The notes under the pieces: model-generated
Databases searched by the model: none
Told to the model about the DNA's origin: nothing
Seen by the model: the letters and a program-made list of their open reading frames with translations, nothing else
Program-made: the position numbers and the translations under genes
NCBI RefSeq assembly: GCF_022829585.1
Contig: NZ_JAKSYC010000100.1
Span: forward strand, 1-64,000
DNA length: 64,000 bases
Source: Methylobacterium sp. J-026
Lineage (GTDB): Bacteria; Pseudomonadota; Alphaproteobacteria; Rhizobiales; Beijerinckiaceae
Direction: 5' to 3'
In this document: piece by piece, positions 34,310-42,585 of the stretch
How the letters are laid out: each line of letters begins with the position of its first letter
Numbering within the stretch: position 1 is the stretch's first letter

Positions 34310-35590
34310 ATGAAGCAAGCACCCGGGCCGATGCCGGAGACCGCCGCGCTCACCGTGCGCGCGCTTCCCGGATTGAAGGAGATCGGCGCGGCGGATTGGG
34401 ATGCCTGCGCCTTCTCCCCCGAGACCCTGGCGGCCGGCGACGAGACCCACAACCCGTTCGTCTCGCACGCCTTCCTCTCGGCGCTGGAGGATTCGGGCTG
34501 CGTCTCGCGCCGGACCGGGTGGCTGCCGCTCCACGTCTCGATCGAGCGCGACGGCCGGCGGCTCGGCGTCGCGCCCTGCTACCTGAAATCGCACAGCCAG
34601 GGCGAATACGTGTTCGACCACGGCTGGGCCGACGCCTATGAGCGCGCCGGCGGGTCGTACTACCCGAAGCTCCAGGTCAGCGTGCCATTCACGCCGGTGA
34701 CCGGCCCGCGCTTCCTGATCGCCCCGGGTGCCGATCCGGACGAGGCCACCGCCGGCCTGATCGCCGGCCTGCGGGCGCTGCGGGGCGAGACCAAGGCCTC
34801 CTCGGTCCACGTGACCTTCATGCGGGAAGCCGAGTGGGACCGGGCCGGCGAGGCGGGCTTCCTGCAACGCACCGACCAGCAGTTCCATTGGGAGAACGAC
34901 GGCTACGCGGGCTTCGACGACTTCCTCGCCGCCCTCGCCTCGCGGAAACGGAAGAACATCCGCAAGGAACGGCGCGACGCGCTGGCCCCCGGCATCACCG
35001 TCGAGCACCTCACCGGCGCCGCCATCACCGAGGCGCATTGGGACGCGTTCTACGCCTTCTATACGGATACCGGCTCCCGGAAATGGGGGCGGCCCTACCT
35101 GAACCGCCGGTTCTTCTCGCTGCTCTCGGAGCGCATGGCCGACCGGGTGCTGCTGGTGATGGCCAAGCGGTCCGGCGCCTACATCGCCGGCGCCATCAAC
35201 CTGATCGGCGACACGGCGCTCTACGGGCGCAACTGGGGCTGCGTCGAGGACCATCCGTTCCTGCATTTCGAGGTCTGCTACTATCAGGCGATCGACTTCG
35301 CGATCGCCCGGGGCCTGAAGCGGGTCGAGGCCGGGGCGCAGGGAGAGCACAAGCTCGCCCGGGGCTATCGCCCGGTGCTGATGCACTCGGCCCACGACAT
35401 CGCCGACCCGGCGCTCCGCCGCGCGGTGGCCGATTACTTGCAGCGGGAGCGTGCCCACGTCGCCGAGGCGGTGGACGTCCTCGACACGCTGACGCCGTTC
35501 CGGCGCACGGACGGGGACGGTGCCTGCGGCGGCGCGGCGCCGCCCGAGACGTCCGCTCCCGACAGGTCCCCCGAGAGTTCCGACACATGA
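34310..35590 (+). CDS. GNAT-type acyltransferase of the COG3146/DUF482 family
   Basis: 426 residues. The family signature is recognisable: WDACAF...NPFVSHAFLSALEDSG, VAPCYLKSHSQGEYVFDHGWADAYERAGG, the basic ASRKRKNIRKERRDAL, and near the end RVEAGAQGEHKLARGYRPV. Members have a FemAB-like double GNAT fold and are annotated as possible peptidoglycan-related acyltransferases, but the substrate is unknown. Its stop overlaps the start of the M20 amidohydrolase by 4 bases, so it may act on the same amidated metabolite. The 170 bases upstream hold no gene. Confidence 0.85.
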   Translation: MKQAPGPMPETAALTVRALPGLKEIGAADWDACAFSPETLAAGDETHNPFVSHAFLSALEDSGCVSRRTGWLPLHVSIERDGRRLGVAPCYLKSHSQGEYVFDHGWADAYERAGGSYYPKLQVSVPFTPVTGPRFLIAPGADPDEATAGLIAGLRALRGETKASSVHVTFMREAEWDRAGEAGFLQRTDQQFHWENDGYAGFDDFLAALASRKRKNIRKERRDALAPGITVEHLTGAAITEAHWDAFYAFYTDTGSRKWGRPYLNRRFFSLLSERMADRVLLVMAKRSGAYIAGAINLIGDTALYGRNWGCVEDHPFLHFEVCYYQAIDFAIARGLKRVEAGAQGEHKLARGYRPVLMHSAHDIADPALRRAVADYLQRERAHVAEAVDVLDTLTPFRRTDGDGACGGAAPPETSAPDRSPESSDT

Positions 35591-36747
35591 GCCCGATCGA
35601 CCGCATCAACACCTATGCCGACGCGCTGACGGCGCTCCGCCGCGACCTGCACGCCCATCCCGAACTCGGCTTCGAGGAGGTGCGCACCGCCGGCATCGTC
35701 GCCGACATGCTGGAGACATTCGGCTGCGAGGTGCATCGCGGCGTCGGCGGCACCGGGGTGGTCGGCCTGCTCAAGGGCCGTACCGACAACGGCCGGCGGA
35801 TCGGCCTGCGCGCCGACATGGACGCCTTGCCGATCGAGGAGGAGACCAACCTCCCCTATCGCTCCACCTATGCCGGCAAGATGCACGCCTGCGGCCATGA
35901 CGGCCACACCACGATGCTGCTCGGCGCCGCGCGCTACCTCGCCGAGACCCGCGACTTCGACGGCACGGCGGTCTTCGTGTTCCAGCCCGCGGAGGAAGGG
36001 CGGGGCGGCGCCCGGGCCATGCTGAAGGACGGGCTGTTCGAGCGGTTCCCCTGCGACGAGATCTACGGGCTGCACAACCAGCCCGGCGGCGGTGCGGGCA
36101 CGATCAAGCTGCGTCCCGGACCGATCATGGCGGCGGCCGATTTCTTCGACATCCACATCCGCGGCACCGGCGCCCACGCCGCCCAGCCCCATCGCGGCGT
36201 CGACCCGATCGTGGTCGCCACCGGCCTCGCCCAGGCGCTGCAATCGATCGTCTCGCGCAACGCCGACCCCCTGAAGTCGATCGTGCTGTCGATCACCCGG
36301 ATCGAGGCGGGCTCCGCCTACAACGTCATCCCGGAAACGGCCCACCTCGCCGGGACGATCCGGACCTTCGACCCGGAGATCCGCGCGCTCGCCGGGACGC
36401 GGATGCGGGAACTCGCGGCGGGCTTCGCCGCGGCCTACGGCGCCGAGGTGACGGTCGATCTGCAGGACGTGTTCTCGGTCCTGGAGAACGCCCCCGAGCA
36501 GGCCGCCGCCGCCGCCGAGGTCGCGACCGAACTGCTCGGCGCCGACAAGGTCGAGGCGAACGTCGTCCCGAAGATGGGCAGCGAGGATTTCGCCGACATG
36601 ACCCGGGTGGTGCCCGGCGCCTATGTCTGGCTCGGCGCCGGCCCCGGTCCGGGCCTGCACAATGCGGGCTACAATTTCGACGATTCGATCATCCCAACGG
36701 GCAGCGCCTTCCTGGCCCGGATGGTCGAGCGCCGCACCGCCGCCTGA
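35587..36747 (+). CDS. M20D amidohydrolase (hippurate hydrolase-like)
   Basis: 386 residues from ATG 35587, overlapping the upstream TGA. Family signature: LRRDLHAHPELGFEE, GLRADMDALPIEEETNLPYRST, MHACGHDGHTTMLLGAA (metal Cys and His), FQPAEEGRGGARAML and HNQPGG. M20D enzymes remove acyl groups from N-acyl amino acids, including hippurate and auxin conjugates. Plant-associated relatives make an auxin-conjugate role conceivable, but nothing in the sequence decides it. Confidence 0.92.
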   Translation: MSPIDRINTYADALTALRRDLHAHPELGFEEVRTAGIVADMLETFGCEVHRGVGGTGVVGLLKGRTDNGRRIGLRADMDALPIEEETNLPYRSTYAGKMHACGHDGHTTMLLGAARYLAETRDFDGTAVFVFQPAEEGRGGARAMLKDGLFERFPCDEIYGLHNQPGGGAGTIKLRPGPIMAAADFFDIHIRGTGAHAAQPHRGVDPIVVATGLAQALQSIVSRNADPLKSIVLSITRIEAGSAYNVIPETAHLAGTIRTFDPEIRALAGTRMRELAAGFAAAYGAEVTVDLQDVFSVLENAPEQAAAAAEVATELLGADKVEANVVPKMGSEDFADMTRVVPGAYVWLGAGPGPGLHNAGYNFDDSIIPTGSAFLARMVERRTAA

Positions 36748-36756
36748 GCCCGCGCC

Positions 36757-37299
36757 TCAAGCGGTCGCGATCCGTGACCGCAGCGTGGCGAGCCTGCGGG
36801 TGAAGAGCGCCGGATCGTCCAGAGCCCGCGCCAGGACGATCGCCCCCTGGATCTGCGCCACGACCTCCTCCGCCAGCGCCGTGCTGGCGGATTCGCCATG
36901 CCCGGCGCGGCGCAGGGACGCGGCCAGGGCCTCGATCCACCGGGCGAAGTAGCTCCGCACCGCCGCGCCGAACCGATCCCGGCCGGCGCCCAGCGCCAGG
37001 ACGCCGATCAGGCAGACGCGCTGTCCGGACCGGAAGTAGCGCTCCACCGCCTCGAACATCGCCGACACGGCCTCCCCGGGGGGCTCCCCCTGCCGCAGGG
37101 GTGCGAAAATCTCGGACTCGAACCAGCCATCGATCGCGTCGAGCACGCAGGCGGCCATCTCGTCCTTCCCGCCCGGGAAGAGGCGGTAGAGGCTGCCCTT
37201 GCCCAGGCCGGTCGCCTGCGTGATCCGCGACAGGCTCGCCCCCTCGTAGCCGTGCTGGCGGAACGCCTCGGCGAGGGCCGGAAGGATCTCGGCCCGCAT
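36757..37299 (-). CDS. TetR family transcriptional repressor
   Basis: 180 residues from ATG 37299. The N-terminal helix-turn-helix is clear: ILPALAEAFRQHGYEGASLSRITQATGLGKGSLYRLFPGGKDEM. The C-terminal part is an all-helical ligand-binding domain like the YxaF/LmrA group (VSAMFEAVERYFRSGQRVCLIGVLALG). It begins 5 bases after the NTF2-like gene, so the pair is one operon. A perfect 16-bp palindrome 19 bases upstream of the first gene is the likely operator, implying autoregulation. The inducer is unknown. Confidence 0.92.
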   Translation of the reverse strand: MRAEILPALAEAFRQHGYEGASLSRITQATGLGKGSLYRLFPGGKDEMAACVLDAIDGWFESEIFAPLRQGEPPGEAVSAMFEAVERYFRSGQRVCLIGVLALGAGRDRFGAAVRSYFARWIEALAASLRRAGHGESASTALAEEVVAQIQGAIVLARALDDPALFTRRLATLRSRIATA

Positions 37300-37304
37300 G
37301 GCTG

Positions 37305-37772
37305 TCAGAGGTCGAGATCGCTCAGGCCGGGATGATCGTCGGGCCGCCGGCCCAGGGGCCAGTGGAATTTCCGGTCGGCTTCGGGGATCGCCAGATCGTT
37401 GATGCTGGCGATCCGGCGGCGCATCAGCCCCTGCGCATCGAACTGCCAGTTCTCGTTGCCGTAGGAGCGGAACCATTGCCCGGCCGCATCGTGCCACTCG
37501 TAGGCGAAGCGCACCGCGATCCGGTCCCCGCCGAAGGTCCAGATTTCCTTGATCAGCCGGTACTCGAGCTCCCGCGCCCATTTGCGCTGGAGGAAGGCGA
37601 CGATCGCCGGGCGCCCCGTCAGGAATTCGCTGCGGTTCCGCCACACGCTGTCCGGCGTGTAGGCCAGCGAGACGCGCTCCGGATCGCGCCCGTTCCAGGC
37701 ATCCTCCGCCATGCGGGCTTTCTGGGCGGCGGTCTCGGCGGTGAAGGGCGGGACGGGCGGGCGGTCCGACAT
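37305..37772 (-). CDS. NTF2-like protein, DUF1348 family
   Basis: 155 residues from ATG 37772; the open frame runs further up through the operator and is not used. Sequence such as [31 protein letters not shown], then [20 protein letters not shown] and [23 protein letters not shown], is the DUF1348 family, a nuclear transport factor 2-like alpha+beta cone. Members are small single-domain proteins of unknown catalytic role. Cotranscription with a TetR repressor suggests a role in handling a small, perhaps toxic, molecule. Confidence 0.88.
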   Translation of the reverse strand: MSDRPPVPPFTAETAAQKARMAEDAWNGRDPERVSLAYTPDSVWRNRSEFLTGRPAIVAFLQRKWARELEYRLIKEIWTFGGDRIAVRFAYEWHDAAGQWFRSYGNENWQFDAQGLMRRRIASINDLAIPEADRKFHWPLGRRPDDHPGLSDLDL

Positions 37773-37790
37773 GGCGCGGGCTCTCGAATT

Positions 37791-37806
37791 TGTACCGATC
37801 GGTACA
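37791..37806. promoter_or_regulatory. perfect palindromic TetR operator
   Basis: TGTACCGATCGGTACA is a perfect 16-bp palindrome lying 19 bases upstream of the NTF2-like start codon, where it would overlap the promoter. TetR repressors bind such sites as dimers, and the only regulator nearby is the TetR gene in the same operon. The bases from 37807 to 38077 hold nothing else I can identify. Confidence 0.75.
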
Positions 37807-38077
37807 GAGGCGCCTATCGGGTGGCGTGCGTCAAGCGATCTCCGTCCGGGATCAGGACGGGCGGCGACGGTCGCGGAAGTCGGCCGGGGGCGTTCCGACC
37901 CGCCGGCGGAACAGGCCGGCGAACCGTTCGGCACATCCGCCCGAGCCGGTCAAAACCGGCGCCGGATCGGCCAAGCCATATGCGGACGCGCCCCGACCGA
38001 TGTCGACAGGGGGCGACATCGGTGCGAATCTCCGGCTCGCGGTATCGCGCACAGCCAGCATCGAGACGGGGAGGCCC

Positions 38078-38185
38078 ATGTCGCCGGAAGTACGGGAATC
38101 GCGCGCCGCCCTCATCCTCCTGGCCGCGTCGGTCGGCGCCGTGCTGGTCTTCGGCGCGTTCACGCTGCTGACCCAGATCGGGTAG
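38078..38185 (+). CDS. 35-residue single-helix membrane protein
   Basis: Reads MSPEVRESRAALILLAASVG then AVLVFGAFTLLTQIG. A short charged head is followed by one transmembrane helix that fills the rest. A GGGGAGG lies just before the ATG. It is too short for most gene finders. It lies between the TetR operon and the 3' end of modC; no function can be suggested. Confidence 0.45.
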   Translation: MSPEVRESRAALILLAASVGAVLVFGAFTLLTQIG

Positions 38186-38225
38186 CGCCGTCCCAACTGC
38201 CCACGGAGACCGGCCGGCTGCGGCG

Positions 38226-39329
38226 TCAGATCGCCACCGCGGGACGCAGCAGGCCGATGCCCGCCGGGTCGAAGGCGGCGCTCTTGACGATCGCGTGGAC
38301 CGGTTGCCCGACCGCGAGCCCGAGGTCCCGGACCGCGGCCACGGTCAAGCGCGCCACCAGATGCGCGCCGTTGCAATCGATCTCCACGGACGTCTCCGCG
38401 CCCGACGGGACCATCCCGGAGATCCGTCCGGCCAGGACGTTGCGGGCGCTGAGGCCCTGGGGACGGATGGTGGCGACCAGCACGTCGCGGGCGGGGATCC
38501 GCACCCGCAGGCGCGTCCCGGCCGGGCGCATCAGCCCCGGCACCAGCAGGCGCCCGGCCGCGCCGGTCAGGCAGGTGAGGCCGGTTGCCGGATCGGTCGC
38601 CGCCACGACCATGTCAAGGAGGGCGCCGGCCTCGGCATCGTGGACCGGCACGAGATCGGCCCGGCGCAGGATCGCCTCCGCCGGGCCGGCGGCGGCCACG
38701 CGCCCCGCCTCGAGCACCACCACCGTGTTGGCGAGCCGCGCCACCTCCGAGACCGCGTGGCTGACATAGACGATCGGCACCCCGGCCTCGTCGCGCAGGC
38801 GCTCGACATAGGGGAGGATCTCGGCCTTGCGGGCCTCGTCCAGCGCCGCCAGGGGCTCGTCCATCAGCAGGAGGCGCGGCCGCGCGAGGAGCGCCCGGCC
38901 GATGGCGATCCGCTGGCGCTCGCCCCCGGAGAGACCGGCGGGCCGGCGGTCGAGCAGAGGGCCGATGCCGAGCATGCCGGTCACCGCCGCGAAGGTCGCC
39001 GGGTCGGCCCGGTGCCGGGCGACGAGGCGGCCGTACTCGAGGTTGGTCCGCACGCTGAGGTGGGGGAACAGCCGCGCATCCTGGAACACCACGCCGATCC
39101 GCCGCCGGTGGGGCGGGAGGAACAGCCCGGCGGCCGTATCGACCAGGGTCGCGCCGTCGGCGACGATCCGGCCGCGGTCCGGCCGGGCGAGGCCGGCGAT
39201 CAGGTCGATCAGCGTCGTCTTCCCCGAGCCCGAGCGGCCGAACAGGGCGGTGAGCCCCGGCCCGGCCTCGAAGGCCGCGTCGAGGGCGAAGGCTCCCCGG
39301 CGGAGGGTGACATCGACCTGAATGCTCAC
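38226..39329 (-). CDS. modC: molybdate ABC transporter ATP-binding protein ModC
   Basis: 367 residues. Walker A FGRSGSGKTTLIDLIAG (about residues 30-46), Q-loop VVFQDARLFPHLSV, signature LSGGERQRIAIGRALL and Walker B LLLMDEPLAALD. The C-terminal third (about 240-367) is a TOBE/MOP molybdate-binding domain (RVRIPARDVLVAT ... GLSARNVLAGRI). It powers molybdate import through ModB. Unusually it is not adjacent to modB: a glutathione transferase gene on the other strand lies between them. Confidence 0.95.
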   Translation of the reverse strand: MSIQVDVTLRRGAFALDAAFEAGPGLTALFGRSGSGKTTLIDLIAGLARPDRGRIVADGATLVDTAAGLFLPPHRRRIGVVFQDARLFPHLSVRTNLEYGRLVARHRADPATFAAVTGMLGIGPLLDRRPAGLSGGERQRIAIGRALLARPRLLLMDEPLAALDEARKAEILPYVERLRDEAGVPIVYVSHAVSEVARLANTVVVLEAGRVAAAGPAEAILRRADLVPVHDAEAGALLDMVVAATDPATGLTCLTGAAGRLLVPGLMRPAGTRLRVRIPARDVLVATIRPQGLSARNVLAGRISGMVPSGAETSVEIDCNGAHLVARLTVAAVRDLGLAVGQPVHAIVKSAAFDPAGIGLLRPAVAI

Positions 39330-39391
39330 GGCGTGCGACTCGGGTAAGAGCGAGCGCGGCGCGGGCCTGCGCCGGCCGGGACACAGCCCCG

Positions 39392-40072
39392 ATGATCACC
39401 GTCCACCATCTCGAGAACAGCCGCTCGCAGCGCGTCCTCTGGCTCCTGGAGGAACTCGGCCTGGCCTACACGGTGAAGCGCTACGCGCGCGATCCGCAGA
39501 CCCTGCGGGCGCCTCCGGAACTGGTCGCCGTCCATCCCCTGGGCAAGTCGCCGGTGATCACCGACGACCGGATCGTGGTCGCCGAGACGGGTGCGATCGT
39601 CAGCTATCTCACCGCCAAGGCCGGGGGCGGGCTGGTGCCGGCCCCGGGGACGGATGCGCACGCCCGCTACGTCTACTGGCTGCACTACGCGGAGGGGTCC
39701 GCGATGCCGCCGCTCCTCCTCAAGCTGATCTTCTCCCGCCTGGCGCCGGGCAGCCCGTGGCTCCTGCGTCCCCTGGTCCGCCGGATCGCCGACACCGTGC
39801 TGCGGGGCTTCGTCGACCCCGATCTGCGCCGGCACGCGGCGTTCTGGGAGGCGGAGCTCGCCGACCGACCGTATCTCTGCGGTGCGGATTTCACCGCCGC
39901 CGACATCATGATGAGCTTCCCGCTGGAGGCGTTCGCGGCGCGGGGCACCGGGCTCGGCCCGCAGGTCCGGGCATGGCTCGGGCGCGTCCAGGCCCGCCCG
40001 GCCTATCGGCGGGCGCTGGATGCGGGCGGCCCCTACGCCTACGCCGGGCCGGGCGCGGCCCATACCGGCTGA
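39392..40072 (+). CDS. glutathione S-transferase
   Basis: 226 residues. The N-terminal thioredoxin-like domain starts ITVHHLENSRSQRVLWLLEELGLAYTVKRY, with Ser near residue 10 as likely activating residue, and PLGKSPVITDDRIVVAETGAIVSYL as the glutathione site. The C-terminal helical domain contains YLCGADFTAADIMMSFPLEAF. It matches the bacterial GstA/URE2-like group that conjugates or reduces electrophiles. It lies on the plus strand between modB and modC, which interrupts the expected modABC operon. Confidence 0.92.
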   Translation: MITVHHLENSRSQRVLWLLEELGLAYTVKRYARDPQTLRAPPELVAVHPLGKSPVITDDRIVVAETGAIVSYLTAKAGGGLVPAPGTDAHARYVYWLHYAEGSAMPPLLLKLIFSRLAPGSPWLLRPLVRRIADTVLRGFVDPDLRRHAAFWEAELADRPYLCGADFTAADIMMSFPLEAFAARGTGLGPQVRAWLGRVQARPAYRRALDAGGPYAYAGPGAAHTG

Positions 40073-40135
40073 GGTCCGGGTCACCGGGCCAGCGGCCGTC
40101 GCCGGGATGAGGGGTGCGACCGGGGCGGCCATGCG

Positions 40136-40828
40136 TCAGCCCGCGCCCAGCCGCCGCCCGGCACGGTTCGCCAGGAACTCGGAGACCAGCAGGGCCGTCA
40201 CCGATATGGCGATCGACACCAGGGTGAGGCGCAGGGCCGGGCCCTCGCCGCCGGGAACCTGGGTGAGCGTGTAGATCGCCGAGGGCAGCGTCTGGGTCTC
40301 GCCCGGGATGTTCGACACGAAGGTGATGGTGGCGCCGAACTCGCCCATCGCTTTGGCGAAGGCCAGCACGGCGCCCGCGATACAGCCCGGCAGGCTCAGC
40401 GGCAGCGTCACCGTGAGGAACACCGTGAACGGGCTGGCGCCCAGCGTCCCGGCCGCCTGCTCCAGCCGGCGATCCACAGCCTCGATCGACAGCCGCATCG
40501 CCCGCACCATCAGGGGGAAGCCCATCACCGCGCAGGCCAGCGCCGCCCCCGTCCAGCGGAAGGCGAGGACGATCCCGATCTCCGCCAGCGCGCCGCCGAG
40601 CGGGCCCCGCCGGCCGAAGGCGAGCAGCAGGAGGTAGCCGGTCACCACCGGGGGCAGGATCAGCGGCAGATGGACAAGACCATCGAGGAGCGCCCGCCCG
40701 GGGAACCGGCGCCGCGCCAGGAGCCACGCGATCGCGAGGCCGGGGACGAGGCTCGCCAGCGTCGCCACCGTGGCGACCCGCAGGCTCAGGGCGACGGCGG
40801 TCCATTCCTCCGGGGTGAGACCCAGCAC
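40136..40828 (-). CDS. modB: molybdate ABC transporter permease ModB
   Basis: 230 residues with about five transmembrane helices (for example VATVATLASLVPGLAIAWLLA and LILPPVVTGYLLLLAFG). The coupling loop with EAA-like motif is GASPFTVFLTVTLPLSLPGCIAGAVLAFAKAMGEFGATITF, typical of ModB/CysT permeases. It starts 13 bases after modA. modC, expected next, is displaced beyond the oppositely oriented glutathione transferase gene. Confidence 0.95.
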   Translation of the reverse strand: MLGLTPEEWTAVALSLRVATVATLASLVPGLAIAWLLARRRFPGRALLDGLVHLPLILPPVVTGYLLLLAFGRRGPLGGALAEIGIVLAFRWTGAALACAVMGFPLMVRAMRLSIEAVDRRLEQAAGTLGASPFTVFLTVTLPLSLPGCIAGAVLAFAKAMGEFGATITFVSNIPGETQTLPSAIYTLTQVPGGEGPALRLTLVSIAISVTALLVSEFLANRAGRRLGAG

Positions 40829-40841
40829 GGCGGCCGAGCCG

Positions 40842-41657
40842 CTAGGGGCCGGCTTTGGGCGGCTCGACGACCGTGAAGCCCTGGCGCTCGAAGGCCCCCC
40901 GGGCGGCCGGGCTTCGCAGGGCGGTCAGCAGGGCGGCGGCATCGGGATTGTGCGAGTCGCGGATGACGGAAGCCGGGTAGACGATCGGCGGGTGGCTGTC
41001 GGCCGGAAAGGTCGCCAGCACGTGGACGCTCGAATCGGCGGCGGCGTCCGTGGCGTAGACGATGCCGAGGGGGGCCTCGCCGCGGGCGACGAGCAGCAGG
41101 GCGGCGCGGACATTCTCGGCCTGGGCCACCTGACCCTTCACGGCCTCCCAGGCTCCGAGCTTCTCCAGGGCGGCCTTGCCGTATTTGCCGGCCGGCACGG
41201 CATCGATCGTCGCCATGGCGAGCTTGCCGCCGCCGAGCAGTTTCGGCAGCGTCGTCCCGAGATCGGGCGCCAGGGCGATCTGCGGATCGGAGCCGGCGTT
41301 CTCGGGGCCCGGCGCGATCAGCACCAGCGCGTTGCGCAGGAGGTCGACCCGCGAGCCCGGCTTCAGGAGCCCGGCCCGCTCGACGTAATCCATCCAGGCC
41401 TGATCCGCCGAGATGAACAGGTCGGCCGGCGCCCCCGCCTCGATCTGCTTGGCGAGGGCGTTCGAGCCCGCATAGGAGATCCGGGCCGTCTTACCGGACT
41501 CTTTCGTCCAGGCCGCCGCCGCGTCGTCCAGCGCATTCTTCAGGCTCGCCGCGGCGAACACCACCACGGGCTCCGCCGCACGCGCCGGCCGGGATGCGGG
41601 GGGCACCGCCAGCATGCCGAGCGCGAGCGCGGCCAGGATCCATCGGCTCAGGCGCAT
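40842..41657 (-). CDS. modA: periplasmic molybdate-binding protein ModA
   Basis: 271 residues. A Sec signal peptide (WILAALALGMLAVPPASRPARA) precedes the type II solute-binding fold: VVFAAASLKNALDDAAAAW, ISYAGSNALAKQIEAGAPADLFISAD (oxyanion-binding Ser residues), and RGEAPLGIVYATDA. It delivers molybdate or tungstate to ModB. Twenty-one bases upstream lies a palindrome resembling the ModE box. Molybdenum is needed by the nitrate reductase encoded at 2794-5490. Confidence 0.96.
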   Translation of the reverse strand: MRLSRWILAALALGMLAVPPASRPARAAEPVVVFAAASLKNALDDAAAAWTKESGKTARISYAGSNALAKQIEAGAPADLFISADQAWMDYVERAGLLKPGSRVDLLRNALVLIAPGPENAGSDPQIALAPDLGTTLPKLLGGGKLAMATIDAVPAGKYGKAALEKLGAWEAVKGQVAQAENVRAALLLVARGEAPLGIVYATDAAADSSVHVLATFPADSHPPIVYPASVIRDSHNPDAAALLTALRSPAARGAFERQGFTVVEPPKAGP

Positions 41658-41678
41658 CTAAGCTTCCCTGTCGCGGGC

Positions 41679-41702
41679 CGCTATATCCGGCCGGGTATGA
41701 CG
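41679..41702. promoter_or_regulatory. Mo-box-like operator upstream of modA
   Basis: CGCTATAT, eight bases, GTATGACG. The left half matches the ModE consensus exactly, the spacing of eight bases is the same as in known Mo-boxes, and the right half matches the inverted half-site at five of eight positions. It lies 21 bases upstream of the modA ATG, where ModE bound to molybdate would repress transcription. No modE gene is in the window. Confidence 0.5.
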
Positions 41703-41798
41703 GGGATCATAGGGTTGTCGCCGCGCGCGGCCAAGGTCCGCCCGGCCGCGTCCCATCCGGCTGGCGGTGTCCTGTTTTCGAGGGTGTTCCGCCCGGTC

Positions 41799-41996
41799 TC
41801 AGCCGTGCGGGGTCTCACGGGGCTCTGGCGGCGCGGCTTCCGCGCGGTGCAGGCGGCTGAGGAGGACGAGGAGGTGGCCGGGCAGGGGGCCGTCCGGCGT
41901 CGGCGCGCCGAAGAGCCGGTCGCGCGGCCGCGACGGTCCGGACGCCTCGTTGACCACCACGGGCCCGCGGGGGCCGGAACGCCTGGACTTGGTCAC
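41799..41996 (-). CDS. possible small hypothetical protein
   Basis: 65 residues from GTG 41996: begins MTKSRRSGPRGPVVVNEASG and contains DGPLPGHLLVLLSRLHRAEA. A basic Pro/Gly-rich head is followed by one amphipathic helix. Codon bias fits the genome, but there is no strong ribosome binding site and no family I recognise. It is the only plausible gene in the 498 bases between modA and the next small frame; the rest of that stretch appears empty apart from the Mo-box. Confidence 0.3.
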   Translation of the reverse strand: MTKSRRSGPRGPVVVNEASGPSRPRDRLFGAPTPDGPLPGHLLVLLSRLHRAEAAPPEPRETPHG

Positions 41997-42155
41997 GCGG
42001 TACGCACCCTGCTCAATCGTGATTCACGGCCGAAGCCCGCAAAAACGTGGCGCTGCGCAGCGAGTTCCGCGCGATTCGCCGGAACCTGTGGTTAACGCGT
42101 AGACACCATGCCGCATTCCTGGGCGGCCGATCGTGCGAATCCCGGACGCGACCGA

Positions 42156-42299
42156 TCACCAGGTCCGGAGGTCGGGTTTTTCCGTCGATCCGACGTCCGG
42201 CTGCCTGTTCATGCCGACCGCCACCAGGAGCCCCCAGAGCCAAGCCGCTCCAGCGGTCGCGAACGCGAAGGCAACGCTGATGAGGAGGGGCGAGGTCAT
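42156..42299 (-). CDS. 47-residue single-helix membrane protein
   Basis: Starts at ATG 42299: MTSPLLISVAFAFATAGAAW then LWGLLVAVGMNRQPDVG and a polar tail. One transmembrane segment (about residues 5-31) with a short charged C-terminus (STEKPDLRTW). No clear Shine-Dalgarno sequence. Divergent from prmA. Unknown function; probably real because a hydrophobic helix with a polar tail is not expected by chance in this GC content. Confidence 0.4.
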   Translation of the reverse strand: MTSPLLISVAFAFATAGAAWLWGLLVAVGMNRQPDVGSTEKPDLRTW

Positions 42300-42585
42300 G
42301 GATCGCTGGTGCCTGTCAAAACCGGCGTGCCGCCGCGGAATGGACGGCGCGCCCGAGTTGAGGGTTCGGGCTTCGGGAAGCCGAGACTGACTAAGCACAG
42401 ACTGCGGCCCCGAACACTGATCTGGCTGGCTCGAAAGACAAGTATTTCGGCTTGTGTCCAACCGGCAACAAATGGGCGCCCTGGCCCGGTCGCGCGCCCG
42501 GCTCCGGCCCCGGGGAGGATTTTTTCGCGTCGGCCGCCCCTTGCCCCCTGTGATGTCGCGCGCCCGGGCGTTACAGCCCGGCACC

